Below, piece after piece: positions 19,504 to 29,451 of a DNA stretch of 64,000 nucleotides. A program made the position numbers and the translations under genes. This DNA is from Flavobacterium sp. BFFFF1. GTDB taxonomy: Bacteria; Bacteroidota; Bacteroidia; Flavobacteriales; Flavobacteriaceae. Numbering within the stretch: the stretch's first letter is position 1; each line of letters opens with the position of its first letter. The DNA is taken from the NCBI RefSeq assembly GCF_002256285.1, contig NZ_NKJE01000003.1:62001-126000 (forward strand). Direction: 5' to 3'. Under the pieces are notes generated by a model. The model saw nothing but the letters and a program-made list of their open reading frames with translations, was not told where the DNA came from and did no database searches.

Positions 19504-19520
19504 CTCAAATCATGATTTGA
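19504..19520. repeat. Perfect 16-bp palindrome TCAAATCATGATTTGA (REP-like)
   Basis: Nearly identical to the element at 7956-7973. Confidence 0.5.
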
Positions 19521-19579
19521 AGCGATTGACGCGGATAGATGGCGCAAATTTGCCTTGTATAACGCTAAAATCAATTATC

Positions 19580-20260
19580 ATGAAAAGCAAAAATTTATTC
19601 TTCACACTTGCATTATTTATTGCAGTACACATGTCCGGGCAAGTCAATGGATCCGGAAAAATCATTTCCAAAACCTACGATTACAAAAACTTTGACAAGA
19701 TCAGCCTGATGGATCTTACGGGAAAGGTGTCCATCGAAATCGGAAAAACCTGGTCCATTAAGACCGAGATCGACGACAACCTGCAGGACCTTTTGGAGTT
19801 CACCCGGAACGAAAAAGAACACCTGCTTGCAATTTCATTCAAAGGCAATCAAAAAAGCAAAATGTACATCGGGCAATCGAATGTCAAAATTACGATTACG
19901 ATGCCCGAAGCCTCAGTCATCATCCAGGATGGCAACAGCGACCTTACCATCACCAATCTGTCTGGCCGTTACCTTCGGATTGAAAACCTCTCGAATGGCA
20001 ACATTACCGCGTCCGGCAAAGTAGACCAGGTAGACATCCGCCACGATGGAAACGGCGATGTTGACGCCGGGAAACTGGTTTGTGCTGTCGCAGAAATTAA
20101 AAGCTCAGGCAACGGCGATGTGACCATATGCGCCAACGAAGCACTTGACGCATCTGGTTCAGGCAATGGAGAAATCGTCAACACCGGAAAGGCATCGTTT
20201 TCCAAAACATCATCAAAGCAGGGCAACGGCAAACTCATCAAAAAAATAAACCAACGTTAA
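19580..20260 (+). CDS. DUF2807-type head-GIN domain secreted protein
   Basis: Signal peptide; GNGD/GSGNGE repeats typical of putative autotransporter adhesin head GIN domains. Confidence 0.8.
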   Translation: MKSKNLFFTLALFIAVHMSGQVNGSGKIISKTYDYKNFDKISLMDLTGKVSIEIGKTWSIKTEIDDNLQDLLEFTRNEKEHLLAISFKGNQKSKMYIGQSNVKITITMPEASVIIQDGNSDLTITNLSGRYLRIENLSNGNITASGKVDQVDIRHDGNGDVDAGKLVCAVAEIKSSGNGDVTICANEALDASGSGNGEIVNTGKASFSKTSSKQGNGKLIKKINQR

Positions 20261-20270
20261 TACAATCCCT

Positions 20271-20762
20271 ATGAAAAAAATACTCTCCCGGTTAACCAAA
20301 CCAATGACAATGAAATATTGGTGGCAGGATCTTTTGTTCGCAATTCCAAGGATCGTCTGCGGCTATTTACTGACCTCAAATTTCGGTGCTGCCAAGTTTG
20401 GCATGCCCTGGTCCCCTCCCGATAACAATCTCGGTTTGTTTGAAGTGGCGTTCTGGTTCCCGAACGATGTCGCCCAGTATGGCGGAATATTCGCTACGTT
20501 TTCTGTGTTCTTCGCCTGGATGGGTGCCTTCAGCGAAGCGGTAGGAGGCTTGATGCTGGTGGTGGGATTCCAGACGCGTATTGCCTCATTCCTGTTGGTC
20601 TGGACAATGATTGTCGCTTCTTTTGTACAGCATTTACATGATGACATGTGGAATAAACTCCCCGGCATGGGCTTTTTATGGGTGGCGATCTTTACCACTA
20701 TTTTGGGATCAGGAAAGTTTGGACTCGATTATCTACTAACACTAAAATCAAACAAAAAATGA
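20271..20762 (+). CDS. DoxX-family membrane protein
   Basis: Membrane helices, PRIVCGYLLTSNFGAAKFG...EAVGGLMLVVGFQTRIAS. Confidence 0.78.
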   Translation: MKKILSRLTKPMTMKYWWQDLLFAIPRIVCGYLLTSNFGAAKFGMPWSPPDNNLGLFEVAFWFPNDVAQYGGIFATFSVFFAWMGAFSEAVGGLMLVVGFQTRIASFLLVWTMIVASFVQHLHDDMWNKLPGMGFLWVAIFTTILGSGKFGLDYLLTLKSNKK

Positions 20763-21121
20763 ATGCATTTACCAAATTAATCATTCTTGCTGTGTTGGGA
20801 TTACTAACCAGCTGTGTGCAGCCCTCTTACAATCGTACCGTCGTTTTTGAACTGGATGCCAAAGCGGTCAAAGACATCAAAACCGTTGGGATTCGCGGAA
20901 ATGACAAACCACTGAACTGGGAAAACGATTATCCGATGCAGTTTGACCCTAAAGACAGCCTTTATAAAGCTACCGTCACCGGAAAAACCGGGTATCTTTT
21001 TACCGAATTTAAGTTTGTTGTAAATGGGGATTTTGAACTTAAGGAGCGTGACAACAGGAAAGTGTATTTTAAAAATCAGGATACGATCGTGTACAAAGCC
21101 ACATTTGATAAACTTCCTTAG
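20759..21121 (+). CDS. Hypothetical lipoprotein
   Basis: Lipobox-like LGLLTSC; overlaps the upstream gene by ATGA. Confidence 0.65.
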   Translation: MNAFTKLIILAVLGLLTSCVQPSYNRTVVFELDAKAVKDIKTVGIRGNDKPLNWENDYPMQFDPKDSLYKATVTGKTGYLFTEFKFVVNGDFELKERDNRKVYFKNQDTIVYKATFDKLP

Positions 21122-21125
21122 ACTA

Positions 21126-21548
21126 TTACTTTAAAGTCAGGACCAACAGCCCTGCGATGATCAGGCTGCCACCAACCGCCATCTTCCATGTGAATTGTTC
21201 ATTCAGGAGAAGCAGCGACAGCAGCACGGTAATCACAATGCTTCCCTTATCAATCAATGCGACCTGTGAAACATCGCCGAGCTTTACCGCGCGGAAGTAG
21301 AATATCCAGGACAACCCAGCAGTAATTCCGGAAATGGAAAGTATTAGAATATCATTTCCGGAAAGGTTCTTAAAATCCTTCGCTGATTGGAAAAATAGCG
21401 CATTTATGGCAACGACAATCACCACTGAAATCGTCCGTACTACAAGTCCTGTATCGCTGCTGACATTTTTCAATCCCATCTTGGCTATGACAGAAGTAAG
21501 TCCGGCGAAGAACATCGAGATTATCGCGAAGACGATCCAGTTTTTCAT
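21126..21548 (-). CDS. EamA-family transporter (half-size)
   Basis: Four hydrophobic helices, LNEQFTWKMAVGGSLIIAGLLVL. Confidence 0.82.
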   Translation of the reverse strand: MKNWIVFAIISMFFAGLTSVIAKMGLKNVSSDTGLVVRTISVVIVVAINALFFQSAKDFKNLSGNDILILSISGITAGLSWIFYFRAVKLGDVSQVALIDKGSIVITVLLSLLLLNEQFTWKMAVGGSLIIAGLLVLTLK

Positions 21549-21622
21549 AATGAAGGCATAAGTGTATGCGTAAATTTAAAAAAATAGATTGGATTAATTA
21601 TATTTGGTCCAAACGCAATGCG

Positions 21623-22039
21623 ATGGCAAAAAATAAAACTACTGAGACCGACGTGAATGTCGAGGATTTTGTCAATAAAGTCGGTCACGAAGGAAAACGC
21701 AACGATTCGTTTAAACTCATGGCACTTTTCAGTTCGCTGACAGGTAAAGAGCCCAAAATGTGGGGACCGACGATCATCGGGTTTGACAGCTACCATTACA
21801 AATATGCCAGCGGACATGAAGGCGAAGCCCCTCTGGCGGGTTTTTCGCCGCGAAAAGATGCGATCGTCCTGTATTTCGCCTCCGATTATAAGGACCGTGA
21901 CGCCTTGCTTGAAAAATTGGGGAAACATAAAAGTTCAAAAGCCTGCATTTATGTAAAAAAACTCGAAGACATTGATTTGGGTATTTTGGAGCAGATGATC
22001 CTGAACTCGATGGCAGCGATTCGTGAATTATATCCCTGA
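21623..22039 (+). CDS. DUF1801 domain protein
   Basis: PKMWGPTIIGFDSYHYKYASGHEGEAPLAGFSPRKDAIVLYF. Confidence 0.82.
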   Translation: MAKNKTTETDVNVEDFVNKVGHEGKRNDSFKLMALFSSLTGKEPKMWGPTIIGFDSYHYKYASGHEGEAPLAGFSPRKDAIVLYFASDYKDRDALLEKLGKHKSSKACIYVKKLEDIDLGILEQMILNSMAAIRELYP

Positions 22040-22084
22040 AATACATGATAAGAAAATAAAACGTCCCTAAGTAACGCACTTTAT

Positions 22085-22762
22085 ATGAAACGACCTTTGT
22101 TGATTTTTTTGGCGGTGTTCGTCATTTTCGGTTATTCGTTTATCGGGGCAACTGCTAAAGTTGAAGGCGAGTATGCAAAAATCAAACAACCGTTGGTAGA
22201 AGACACCTTGGTCTATCTCAAAAAATTATCGGTTACAGGCGATTTCGACGGCGATGGTAAGCAGGATACCATTTATCAGAATACGCTTAGTGGCATTACC
22301 CATCAGTTTGTCGATAGTTTTCCGGCCAGCGCATGGGATTCTATACAAATCTATTTTGACCGAATTGACGCCGATGTGTTTTTAACTGTCCGCAATCGGA
22401 AGTGCGATACGTTGCACCTTGGCTCCGGCGGCGGACTCTATTGCCTGATTAATATGGGTGATAACAACAAGGATAAGAAAGACGAGATCGCTTTAGTGTT
22501 GGATAATTATAGTTTTACAAACATCAGCAATTGCACTATTTACTCGCTTTGTGGCAGCCAGTGGCAGGAACTGAAAACTTTTCAAATCCACCAGTTTGCT
22601 TTTGAGTATGAAGGTATTGATGAACCCGTCTTTAAACGGATTAAGGGATTTTTAGAGTCCCGGAAAAACAAATGGTTTTATATTGATTACATGGATTGGT
22701 TTAATGCCGAAAAAAATCAGGATACTGTTTTGAAACCCTTGAAAATAAGGAAGTGTAATTGA
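22085..22762 (+). CDS. Hypothetical secreted protein (FG-GAP/EF-hand-like segment)
   Basis: Signal peptide; GDFDGDGKQDTIYQN; DNNKDKKDEIAL. Confidence 0.6.
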   Translation: MKRPLLIFLAVFVIFGYSFIGATAKVEGEYAKIKQPLVEDTLVYLKKLSVTGDFDGDGKQDTIYQNTLSGITHQFVDSFPASAWDSIQIYFDRIDADVFLTVRNRKCDTLHLGSGGGLYCLINMGDNNKDKKDEIALVLDNYSFTNISNCTIYSLCGSQWQELKTFQIHQFAFEYEGIDEPVFKRIKGFLESRKNKWFYIDYMDWFNAEKNQDTVLKPLKIRKCN

Positions 22763-24184
22763 TTACTCTTCAAAATATTCCTTGCCAAACCCAATCAGGT
22801 ATAATTTATCCTTCGCCCGGGTCATCGCGGTGTACAACCAGCGCACGTAATCCCTATTGATGCCATCCGGAAGGTACGGTTGTTCTACAAAAACGGTGCT
22901 CCATTGACCACCTTGTGACTTATGACAGGTGATCGCATATGAGAACTTCACCTGTAAAGCATTGAAATATTCATTTTCCTTTACTTTCAGGAAACGCCGG
23001 TATTGTGCCGTTTCATGCTCATAATCCTTCATCACCTCATTGTACAATTTGTTCGATTCGTCATACGTCAGTGAGGGCGATTCGCTGTGGATGGTATCGA
23101 GCAACAACACGGTATCAAACGGAATCTGTTCCGGATAATCGATCATCCGGATGCGTACTTTGGCAAATTTAAAACCATACAACTCTTTCAAGCCATAAAT
23201 CTGGAGTACTTCAATAATATCACCATTGGCAATAAAACCAGCGACATCCGATTCCTTAAGCCAGAAATAATTGTTCTTGACTACCATCAGTAAATCGCCT
23301 GCGGAAAGTTCGCTTTCCTTATCTAGGATTCTGGACCTGATCTGTTGGTTATATTGGTTCGCACGTTTATTTGACCGGACTATGAACGCCGTATCCTCAA
23401 TGCCAAGATTCGCATAAGCGGAGTGGATCGCATCCTGAATTTCATAGCTGTCTGTCAACCGGACAATATCCTTGAAATGACTGAGTTCGAACCTGAATTC
23501 CTCGTAAAAATCTTCCTGCAGCATCTCTCGAAGCAAGGTCGCATTGTACAGAATTCCTGAGCCTTCCTCCTGCCGCATGACTTCATCGAGTTCGATATTG
23601 TAGACGTCCTTTTGGTAATGCAGGGAAAGCGTGTCCGTATCCAAAGCCGGCGATACCTCCAGATTAACGGGTGGAAGCTGCGCAGTATCACCCAGCAAAA
23701 TCAATTTACAGCCCGTCCCGGAGTAGATATAGGAAATCAAATCATCGAGCAGCGAGCCATTCTCGTACATTTTGCTATCAGAAACCGAATCGGAGATCAT
23801 CGACGCTTCATCAACAATGAAAATGGTGTTTTTATGCTTATTGGGCTGTAGCGTAAAGGATACCCCGCCTACTTTTTTCTTTGGAAAATAAATCTTTTTA
23901 TGAATCGTCAGCGCTTGTTTCTTTGAGTAATTTGCGATGACTTTAGCAGCGCGCCCGGTGGGTGCCAGCAATACATATTTTTTATTGATCTCGGGCAGGT
24001 TGCTTACAATGGCTGAAATTACGGTCGTTTTTCCAGTTCCGGCGTAGCCTTTGAGCACAAAAATTTCGTCCTGGATTTTATTGGTTACAAAATCCGAAAC
24101 CTGCTGAAAGAAAATATCCTGTTTGTAGGTAGGCTGGAATGGAAAATTTCTTTTCAGGATCGTATAGAATTCGCGGGCGTCCAT
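22763..24184 (-). CDS. RecD-like superfamily 1 ATP-dependent helicase
   Basis: Walker A GYAGTGKTTVI, DEASMISD, ITCHKSQGGQW, YTAMTRAKDKLYL. Confidence 0.9.
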   Translation of the reverse strand: MDAREFYTILKRNFPFQPTYKQDIFFQQVSDFVTNKIQDEIFVLKGYAGTGKTTVISAIVSNLPEINKKYVLLAPTGRAAKVIANYSKKQALTIHKKIYFPKKKVGGVSFTLQPNKHKNTIFIVDEASMISDSVSDSKMYENGSLLDDLISYIYSGTGCKLILLGDTAQLPPVNLEVSPALDTDTLSLHYQKDVYNIELDEVMRQEEGSGILYNATLLREMLQEDFYEEFRFELSHFKDIVRLTDSYEIQDAIHSAYANLGIEDTAFIVRSNKRANQYNQQIRSRILDKESELSAGDLLMVVKNNYFWLKESDVAGFIANGDIIEVLQIYGLKELYGFKFAKVRIRMIDYPEQIPFDTVLLLDTIHSESPSLTYDESNKLYNEVMKDYEHETAQYRRFLKVKENEYFNALQVKFSYAITCHKSQGGQWSTVFVEQPYLPDGINRDYVRWLYTAMTRAKDKLYLIGFGKEYFEE

Positions 24185-24283
24185 GTGATTTTTTGTCTTG
24201 CCGCAAAGTACGCAAAGTTTCCCCGAAATATCATGGGCACAAACCACCAAAAAAATTGTAAGTTTGCCTCATTCACAATTTAT

Positions 24284-25102
24284 ATGTCGGCCAATACCAG
24301 CATCACCGAAAAAAACTACAGAAAACTGATTATCCGCGCGGGCCTGGAGGGTTTCTCCTTTGCCGTTAAGGACACGCTGAACAATCAGATCCTGTCATTT
24401 GAAACGGTTGATTTTTCCGGTTATCCGCGTACGCACAAAGTGGAAGAACATTATTGGAAAGCGTTTCTGGAATACCGTGAGCTGACAAAAATATACGATG
24501 AAGTGGTTGTATTGCATGACAACAGCCTGAACACTTTTGTGCCATCAGCACTGTTTGATGAGGCATATGCGGGAAGTTACCTTCAATACAACACCAAAGT
24601 TTTTGAATCCGATTTCTTTACGTTCGACAGTATAGAAAGTCCGGAAATCAAGAATGTATACGTTCCTTATGTGAACATCAATAATTTTTTGATTGACCAA
24701 TTTGGGCCATTTGAATACAGGCACGTAAGTACTGTGTTGGTTTCGAGGCTGCTCGACCTTTCTAAAAACGTCGACGAAAAGCAGGTCTTCGTTCATTTCG
24801 AAAACAAATGTTTCCAGATTGTGGTGGTCCAAAACAGGAAACTGTTGCTGTTTAATTCTTTCGAATTCCAGAATGCCGCGGATTTTATCTACTACCTATT
24901 ATTTACCGCTGAACAGCTGAACCTGAATCCTGAAAGTTTCCGGTTGCAGCTCCTTGGCGCAATAATTGAGGACAGCGAACTGTTGCGGATTGCCTACAAA
25001 TATGTCCGCTATGTTTCACTGTTGGAAACAACGGCTTTGACTTTTCAGAATGACTTTTCACACGACCAGAATCTGCAGCATTTTATCTTACTCCAATCAT
25101 GA
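24284..25102 (+). CDS. DUF3822 family protein
   Basis: Conserved position upstream of rsmD in Bacteroidetes; ORF MSANTSITEKNYRKLIIR... Confidence 0.72.
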   Translation: MSANTSITEKNYRKLIIRAGLEGFSFAVKDTLNNQILSFETVDFSGYPRTHKVEEHYWKAFLEYRELTKIYDEVVVLHDNSLNTFVPSALFDEAYAGSYLQYNTKVFESDFFTFDSIESPEIKNVYVPYVNINNFLIDQFGPFEYRHVSTVLVSRLLDLSKNVDEKQVFVHFENKCFQIVVVQNRKLLLFNSFEFQNAADFIYYLLFTAEQLNLNPESFRLQLLGAIIEDSELLRIAYKYVRYVSLLETTALTFQNDFSHDQNLQHFILLQS

Positions 25103-25680
25103 GGATTATTTCAGGAAAATACAAAGGACGGCGCATTAGTGCTCCAAAAAACCTGCCCGTACGGCCAACGACCGATATGAGCAAGGAAGCACTTTTCAAT
25201 ATTATCAACAACCACTTTAATTTCAGCGGATTAAAAGTCCTCGATCTTTTTTCAGGTACGGGCAACATCAGCTATGAGTTTGCTTCGCGTGGCAGTGCAC
25301 CGATTGTCAGTGTTGACGGCGATTTCGGCTGTGTGAAATTCATTAAGCAGACCGCGTCCGAATTTGACTTTGACATCGCTGCAATAAGAAGTGACGTTTT
25401 TAAATTCCTTGAAAAACACAAGGGTTCGTATGACATTATCTTTGCCGATCCGCCATACGGAATGGATCAGGCCTCATTTGATAAGGTAATTAAACTGGTT
25501 TTTGAAAATGAACTGCTCGAAGAAGACGGTATGATGGTGGTGGAACATTCCAAATACACGCCGCTGGACCATTTGATCCATTTCTCCTATAAGAAAAGCT
25601 ATGGTGGCTCCTTTTTCTCTTTCTTTGAATTTGAAAGCAATGAAGCACAGGATATTGAAGAAGGCACCGAAGAGGAATAG
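25099..25680 (+). CDS. rsmD: 16S rRNA (guanine(966)-N(2))-methyltransferase RsmD
   Basis: MRIISGKYKGRRISAPKNLPVRPTTDMSKEALFNII, DLFSGTGNIS, DPPYG. Confidence 0.93.
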   Translation: MRIISGKYKGRRISAPKNLPVRPTTDMSKEALFNIINNHFNFSGLKVLDLFSGTGNISYEFASRGSAPIVSVDGDFGCVKFIKQTASEFDFDIAAIRSDVFKFLEKHKGSYDIIFADPPYGMDQASFDKVIKLVFENELLEEDGMMVVEHSKYTPLDHLIHFSYKKSYGGSFFSFFEFESNEAQDIEEGTEEE

Positions 25681-25778
25681 TTTTAAACGGATGCTGGGCA
25701 ACCAGAAAACCAATCCCAACTATCGACGCTTTCCGTTAATTATTAATTGTTAACTATTAATTGTTAATTAAAAAAAAA

Positions 25779-26107
25779 GCAGGCCTGTAAGCCGGATTCT
25801 GTATCCCGATAAATCGGAATCCTTATCATTTATCTAGGCGCAAAGTTACCCGTGCGCTCAATCTTTCTACCCTTCGACAGCGGACGAGAAGCCCTTAAAA
25901 GCCGATATACTTGAAATTTCACCGCATAGAGTTTACCTGGTTTCACTACAGCTTCACCTGTACATACTTTCTGTTGCACTTGTCCTAATCCCGTCCCTAT
26001 AACTATAGATACGGAACCGACGGGCGTTACCCGCTATGCTTCTCTTTGGTGTCCGGACTTTCCTCTCCCGACATATGTTGGAAGCGATAAGGCGGCCTGC
26101 GGTGCAA
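25779..26107 (-). ncRNA. rnpB: RNase P RNA, bacterial class A
   Basis: Minus strand contains GAGAGGAAAGTCCGGACACC (5' region) and ...CAGAATCCGGCTTACAGGCCTGC (3' region), hallmarks of rnpB. Confidence 0.93.
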
Positions 26108-26251
26108 AGCTACGACAATAAAAGGACTTTCGGGAAATTCCATAATCTCCGATGGAAATCTCATAAACTCATTTAACACTTCGTTGGTAGCCGCACAAAA
26201 GCGTTATCGTAATTTTAAGGCTATAGAATTTTAACCAAAAAATATCAAATC

Positions 26252-26569
26252 ATGGAACGTCAAATGTACCACTATGCCACAGTTTCAAAGGCATTAGACG
26301 AATTAAGGGAGAAAGGATTTACCACCGATTTTAACATTCAGGAAAAGAGAATAATTGAAAATCCAGACGACTTTGAAATAGTTCATATCTACCGCTATGA
26401 AGGCGAAAGCGATCCTGGGGATGAAGCCACTGTTTACGGCATTAAAGCAAGCGACGGAGAGCGCGGTGTGTTTGTGGCAGGCGACCTCTCTATGGGCGAA
26501 AAAAGCGCAACCAGGGTATTGAATGACCTAACTATCAAAGGGAGAGAAAACCGCCCCGACGCAGAGTAA
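26252..26569 (+). CDS. Hypothetical protein (small conserved Bacteroidetes family)
   Basis: 105-aa ORF; directly upstream of topoisomerase IB. Confidence 0.65.
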   Translation: MERQMYHYATVSKALDELREKGFTTDFNIQEKRIIENPDDFEIVHIYRYEGESDPGDEATVYGIKASDGERGVFVAGDLSMGEKSATRVLNDLTIKGRENRPDAE

Positions 26570-26571
26570 AT

Positions 26572-27642
26572 ATGAATAGGTTACAGTCAAAGCTTGAGAA
26601 AATTGGGCGTGACCCAAAAATTACGGCTAAGGCGGTGGGATTGCGGTACTCGGGTAACTTTAACCAAGGGTACTTTCGGATACGCCTCGCGGATGGCTTT
26701 AAGATTGTCGATGAAAAACATATAAGCGTCCGAAATAAAGAGGTGCTTGAACGGATCAGGAAACTCGTAATTCCCCCTGCCTGGGAGGATGTGTGGATTT
26801 CCCCCTATGAAAATGGGCACCTTCAGGTTACCGGTACCGATGCCAAAGGAAGGAAGCAATACCGTTACCATGCCAATTGGAACAAGATAAGGAACCAATC
26901 AAAATTTTTCAGGCTTCGGAATTTTGCGGCCGCTTTGCCTAAAATTCGTGCACAGGTTGATGCAGATCTCCGGCTGAAAGGGCTCCCCTATGAAAAAGTA
27001 GTAGCTTTAGTAGTCAAACTAATCGAACAAACCAATATCCGGATTGGAAACGATGCATACAAAAAACTGTATGGTTCGTTTGGGCTTACGACAATGCAGG
27101 ATAAGCACGTTACGTTTGAAAAGTCGGATATTTACTTTGAGTTTGTCGGAAAGAAAGGCGTAAAGCACAAAATAAGCCTCCACAGCAGAAAACTGTTGAA
27201 CCTTGTAAAGCAATGTAAAGAAATTCCGGGGCAAGACCTTTTCCAATATTATGATGATTACGGAAATCACCATGTCATTGGTTCGGCAGATATTAACAAC
27301 TACCTAAAAAATATTACCAACGAGGATTTTACAGCCAAAGATTTTCGACTCTGGTCCGGAAGCGTAAATGCGCTTTGTGCTTTCAGGGAAATCGGTGAAC
27401 CAAAAAATGAATCCGACTGTAGGCATAAAATCGTAGATGTAATAGACAGCGTGGCGGTAAAGTTGGGGAATACACGTGCTGTGTGCCGGAAGTATTACGT
27501 CCATCCTACTGTTATTGCCGCTTATGAAAAGGGTTCCATATGGAAATACAAACCGGCAAAGAGCAAATTAGAATTAACGAATGAAGAAAATATTTTAGTG
27601 AATTTATTGAAAAATGAAGCCATCGCGGAAGTCATCGCGTGA
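26572..27642 (+). CDS. DNA topoisomerase IB
   Basis: KLVIPPAWEDVWISPYENGHLQVTGTDAKGRKQYRYHANW; NTRAVCRKYYVHPTVIAAYE (Tyr active-site region). Confidence 0.93.
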   Translation: MNRLQSKLEKIGRDPKITAKAVGLRYSGNFNQGYFRIRLADGFKIVDEKHISVRNKEVLERIRKLVIPPAWEDVWISPYENGHLQVTGTDAKGRKQYRYHANWNKIRNQSKFFRLRNFAAALPKIRAQVDADLRLKGLPYEKVVALVVKLIEQTNIRIGNDAYKKLYGSFGLTTMQDKHVTFEKSDIYFEFVGKKGVKHKISLHSRKLLNLVKQCKEIPGQDLFQYYDDYGNHHVIGSADINNYLKNITNEDFTAKDFRLWSGSVNALCAFREIGEPKNESDCRHKIVDVIDSVAVKLGNTRAVCRKYYVHPTVIAAYEKGSIWKYKPAKSKLELTNEENILVNLLKNEAIAEVIA

Positions 27643-27651
27643 AACAAACCC

Positions 27652-28281
27652 ATGAAAACACTCCTCTTCCCATTGTGTTTTGCCATTGCTGTTGCGGGCT
27701 GCACAAAAAAACAGAACCTCGAAACGCCATCACTTGCAGATTCCGCTGTTTCAAATCAACCCATGGTACACGTGCATCCCCAAATGCTGATTAATCCAGG
27801 CATTTCCATTGGGATGACTGCTATTGAGGAAAGCACCTCCAAACTTGCAGCACTTGGCCAGCCTGATGAATCGGATGCTGCAATGGGTAAAGCGTGGCTG
27901 ACCTGGTATGCTAAAAACCAAGATACCATGCCGGATGAGCTTAATATTTATACTACGTATAAAGATAAAGAGATGAACGAAAAGGTAATTCGGCAAATCC
28001 GTGTCACTTCATCTGAATTTAAAACCAAAGAAGGAATTAATACGCAGAGTTCACTCGCTGAAATCAAGAGCTTATTCCCCAATATCCAACCTGTGGGTAA
28101 ATTCGATCATCCTGATAATAAGATTGAAGTTATGGTCTATGATGACGCGCAATCGGGAATTGCTTTTGAAATCGAAAACCCGCATGGAAAGGACCGGTGT
28201 TCCGCGATAATTGTACATCCAAAAAACAAAAAAGTCACAGAGGAATACCTGTACCTGCATCCCTACATGGTGGTGCTTTAA
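27652..28281 (+). CDS. Hypothetical lipoprotein
   Basis: Lipobox IAVAGC; no family recognised. Confidence 0.6.
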   Translation: MKTLLFPLCFAIAVAGCTKKQNLETPSLADSAVSNQPMVHVHPQMLINPGISIGMTAIEESTSKLAALGQPDESDAAMGKAWLTWYAKNQDTMPDELNIYTTYKDKEMNEKVIRQIRVTSSEFKTKEGINTQSSLAEIKSLFPNIQPVGKFDHPDNKIEVMVYDDAQSGIAFEIENPHGKDRCSAIIVHPKNKKVTEEYLYLHPYMVVL

Positions 28282-28365
28282 CCGTGAATAACTTTTGGGT
28301 TTTGAAAGCTGAAAAAATTCCAATCTTTAAATTTTAGAACTATATTTGTCGTCCAATAGGCATTT

Positions 28366-29451
28366 ATGGAACAATTCGTAGTATCGGCAAGGAAGTACCG
28401 CCCGCAGACGTTTAAGGATGTGGTCGGACAACAGGCTATTACGAATACGCTGCTAAATGCTATTGAGACAAATCATCTTGCTTCTGCATTGTTGTTTACG
28501 GGACCGAGGGGCGTCGGCAAAACGACCTGTGCGAGAATTCTCGCCAGGAAAATCAACCAGCCTGGTTACGACGACCCAAATGAGGATTTTGCATTCAATG
28601 TATTCGAATTGGATGCCGCTTCAAACAATTCGGTAGACGACATCCGGAACCTGATTGACCAGGTCAGGATTCCACCACAAACCGGACAATATAAAGTATA
28701 TATCATTGACGAGGTGCACATGTTGTCATCGGCGGCTTTTAATGCGTTCCTGAAAACACTAGAAGAACCGCCAAAACATGCAATTTTCATTCTCGCAACT
28801 ACCGAGAAGCACAAGATCATCCCAACAATTTTATCGCGTTGCCAGATTTTCGATTTTAAGAGAATTACGGTGAAAGACGCCAAAGAACATCTCGCCGAAG
28901 TAGCTATTAATCAGGGCGTTTCATTTGAAGACGACGCCTTACACATCATTGCCCAAAAAGCTGATGGTGCGATGCGAGATGCGCTTTCGATATTCGACAG
29001 GGTCGTTTCGTATTGCGGCAATAACCTTACGCGGCAAGCCGTCACTGAAAACCTCAACGTACTGGACTATGAAACGTACATTAATATCACCGGATTAATC
29101 CTTGAAAATAAAATTCCGGAGTTGCTGGTGGCCTACAACGACATCCTTTCGAAAGGTTTTGACGGGCACCATTTCATTGCCGGTCTTGCATCCCATTTCA
29201 GGGATTTGCTCGTTTCCAAAAATCCTGCCACATTATCTTTGCTTGAGGCGGGAGAGCAGGCGCAAAAAATGTATGGAGAACAGGCGTTGAAAGCACCGCA
29301 GGACTTTCTACTCAAAGCGATTGATATCGCAAATGATTGTGACCTGAAGTTTAAAGTTTCCCAAAACCAACGCCTGTTGGTAGAACTTTGCCTGATGCAA
29401 TTGGCCTCCATCACTTTCGATGGAGAAAAAAAAAAGCTGACGGATATATAA
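28366..29451 (+). CDS. dnaX: DNA polymerase III gamma/tau subunit, zero-frame (short, gamma-like) product
   Basis: YRPQTFKDVVGQQAITNTL, GPRGVGKTTCARI, DEVHMLS; ends ...GEKKKLTDI* just after an A10 run. Confidence 0.92.
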   Translation: MEQFVVSARKYRPQTFKDVVGQQAITNTLLNAIETNHLASALLFTGPRGVGKTTCARILARKINQPGYDDPNEDFAFNVFELDAASNNSVDDIRNLIDQVRIPPQTGQYKVYIIDEVHMLSSAAFNAFLKTLEEPPKHAIFILATTEKHKIIPTILSRCQIFDFKRITVKDAKEHLAEVAINQGVSFEDDALHIIAQKADGAMRDALSIFDRVVSYCGNNLTRQAVTENLNVLDYETYINITGLILENKIPELLVAYNDILSKGFDGHHFIAGLASHFRDLLVSKNPATLSLLEAGEQAQKMYGEQALKAPQDFLLKAIDIANDCDLKFKVSQNQRLLVELCLMQLASITFDGEKKKLTDI

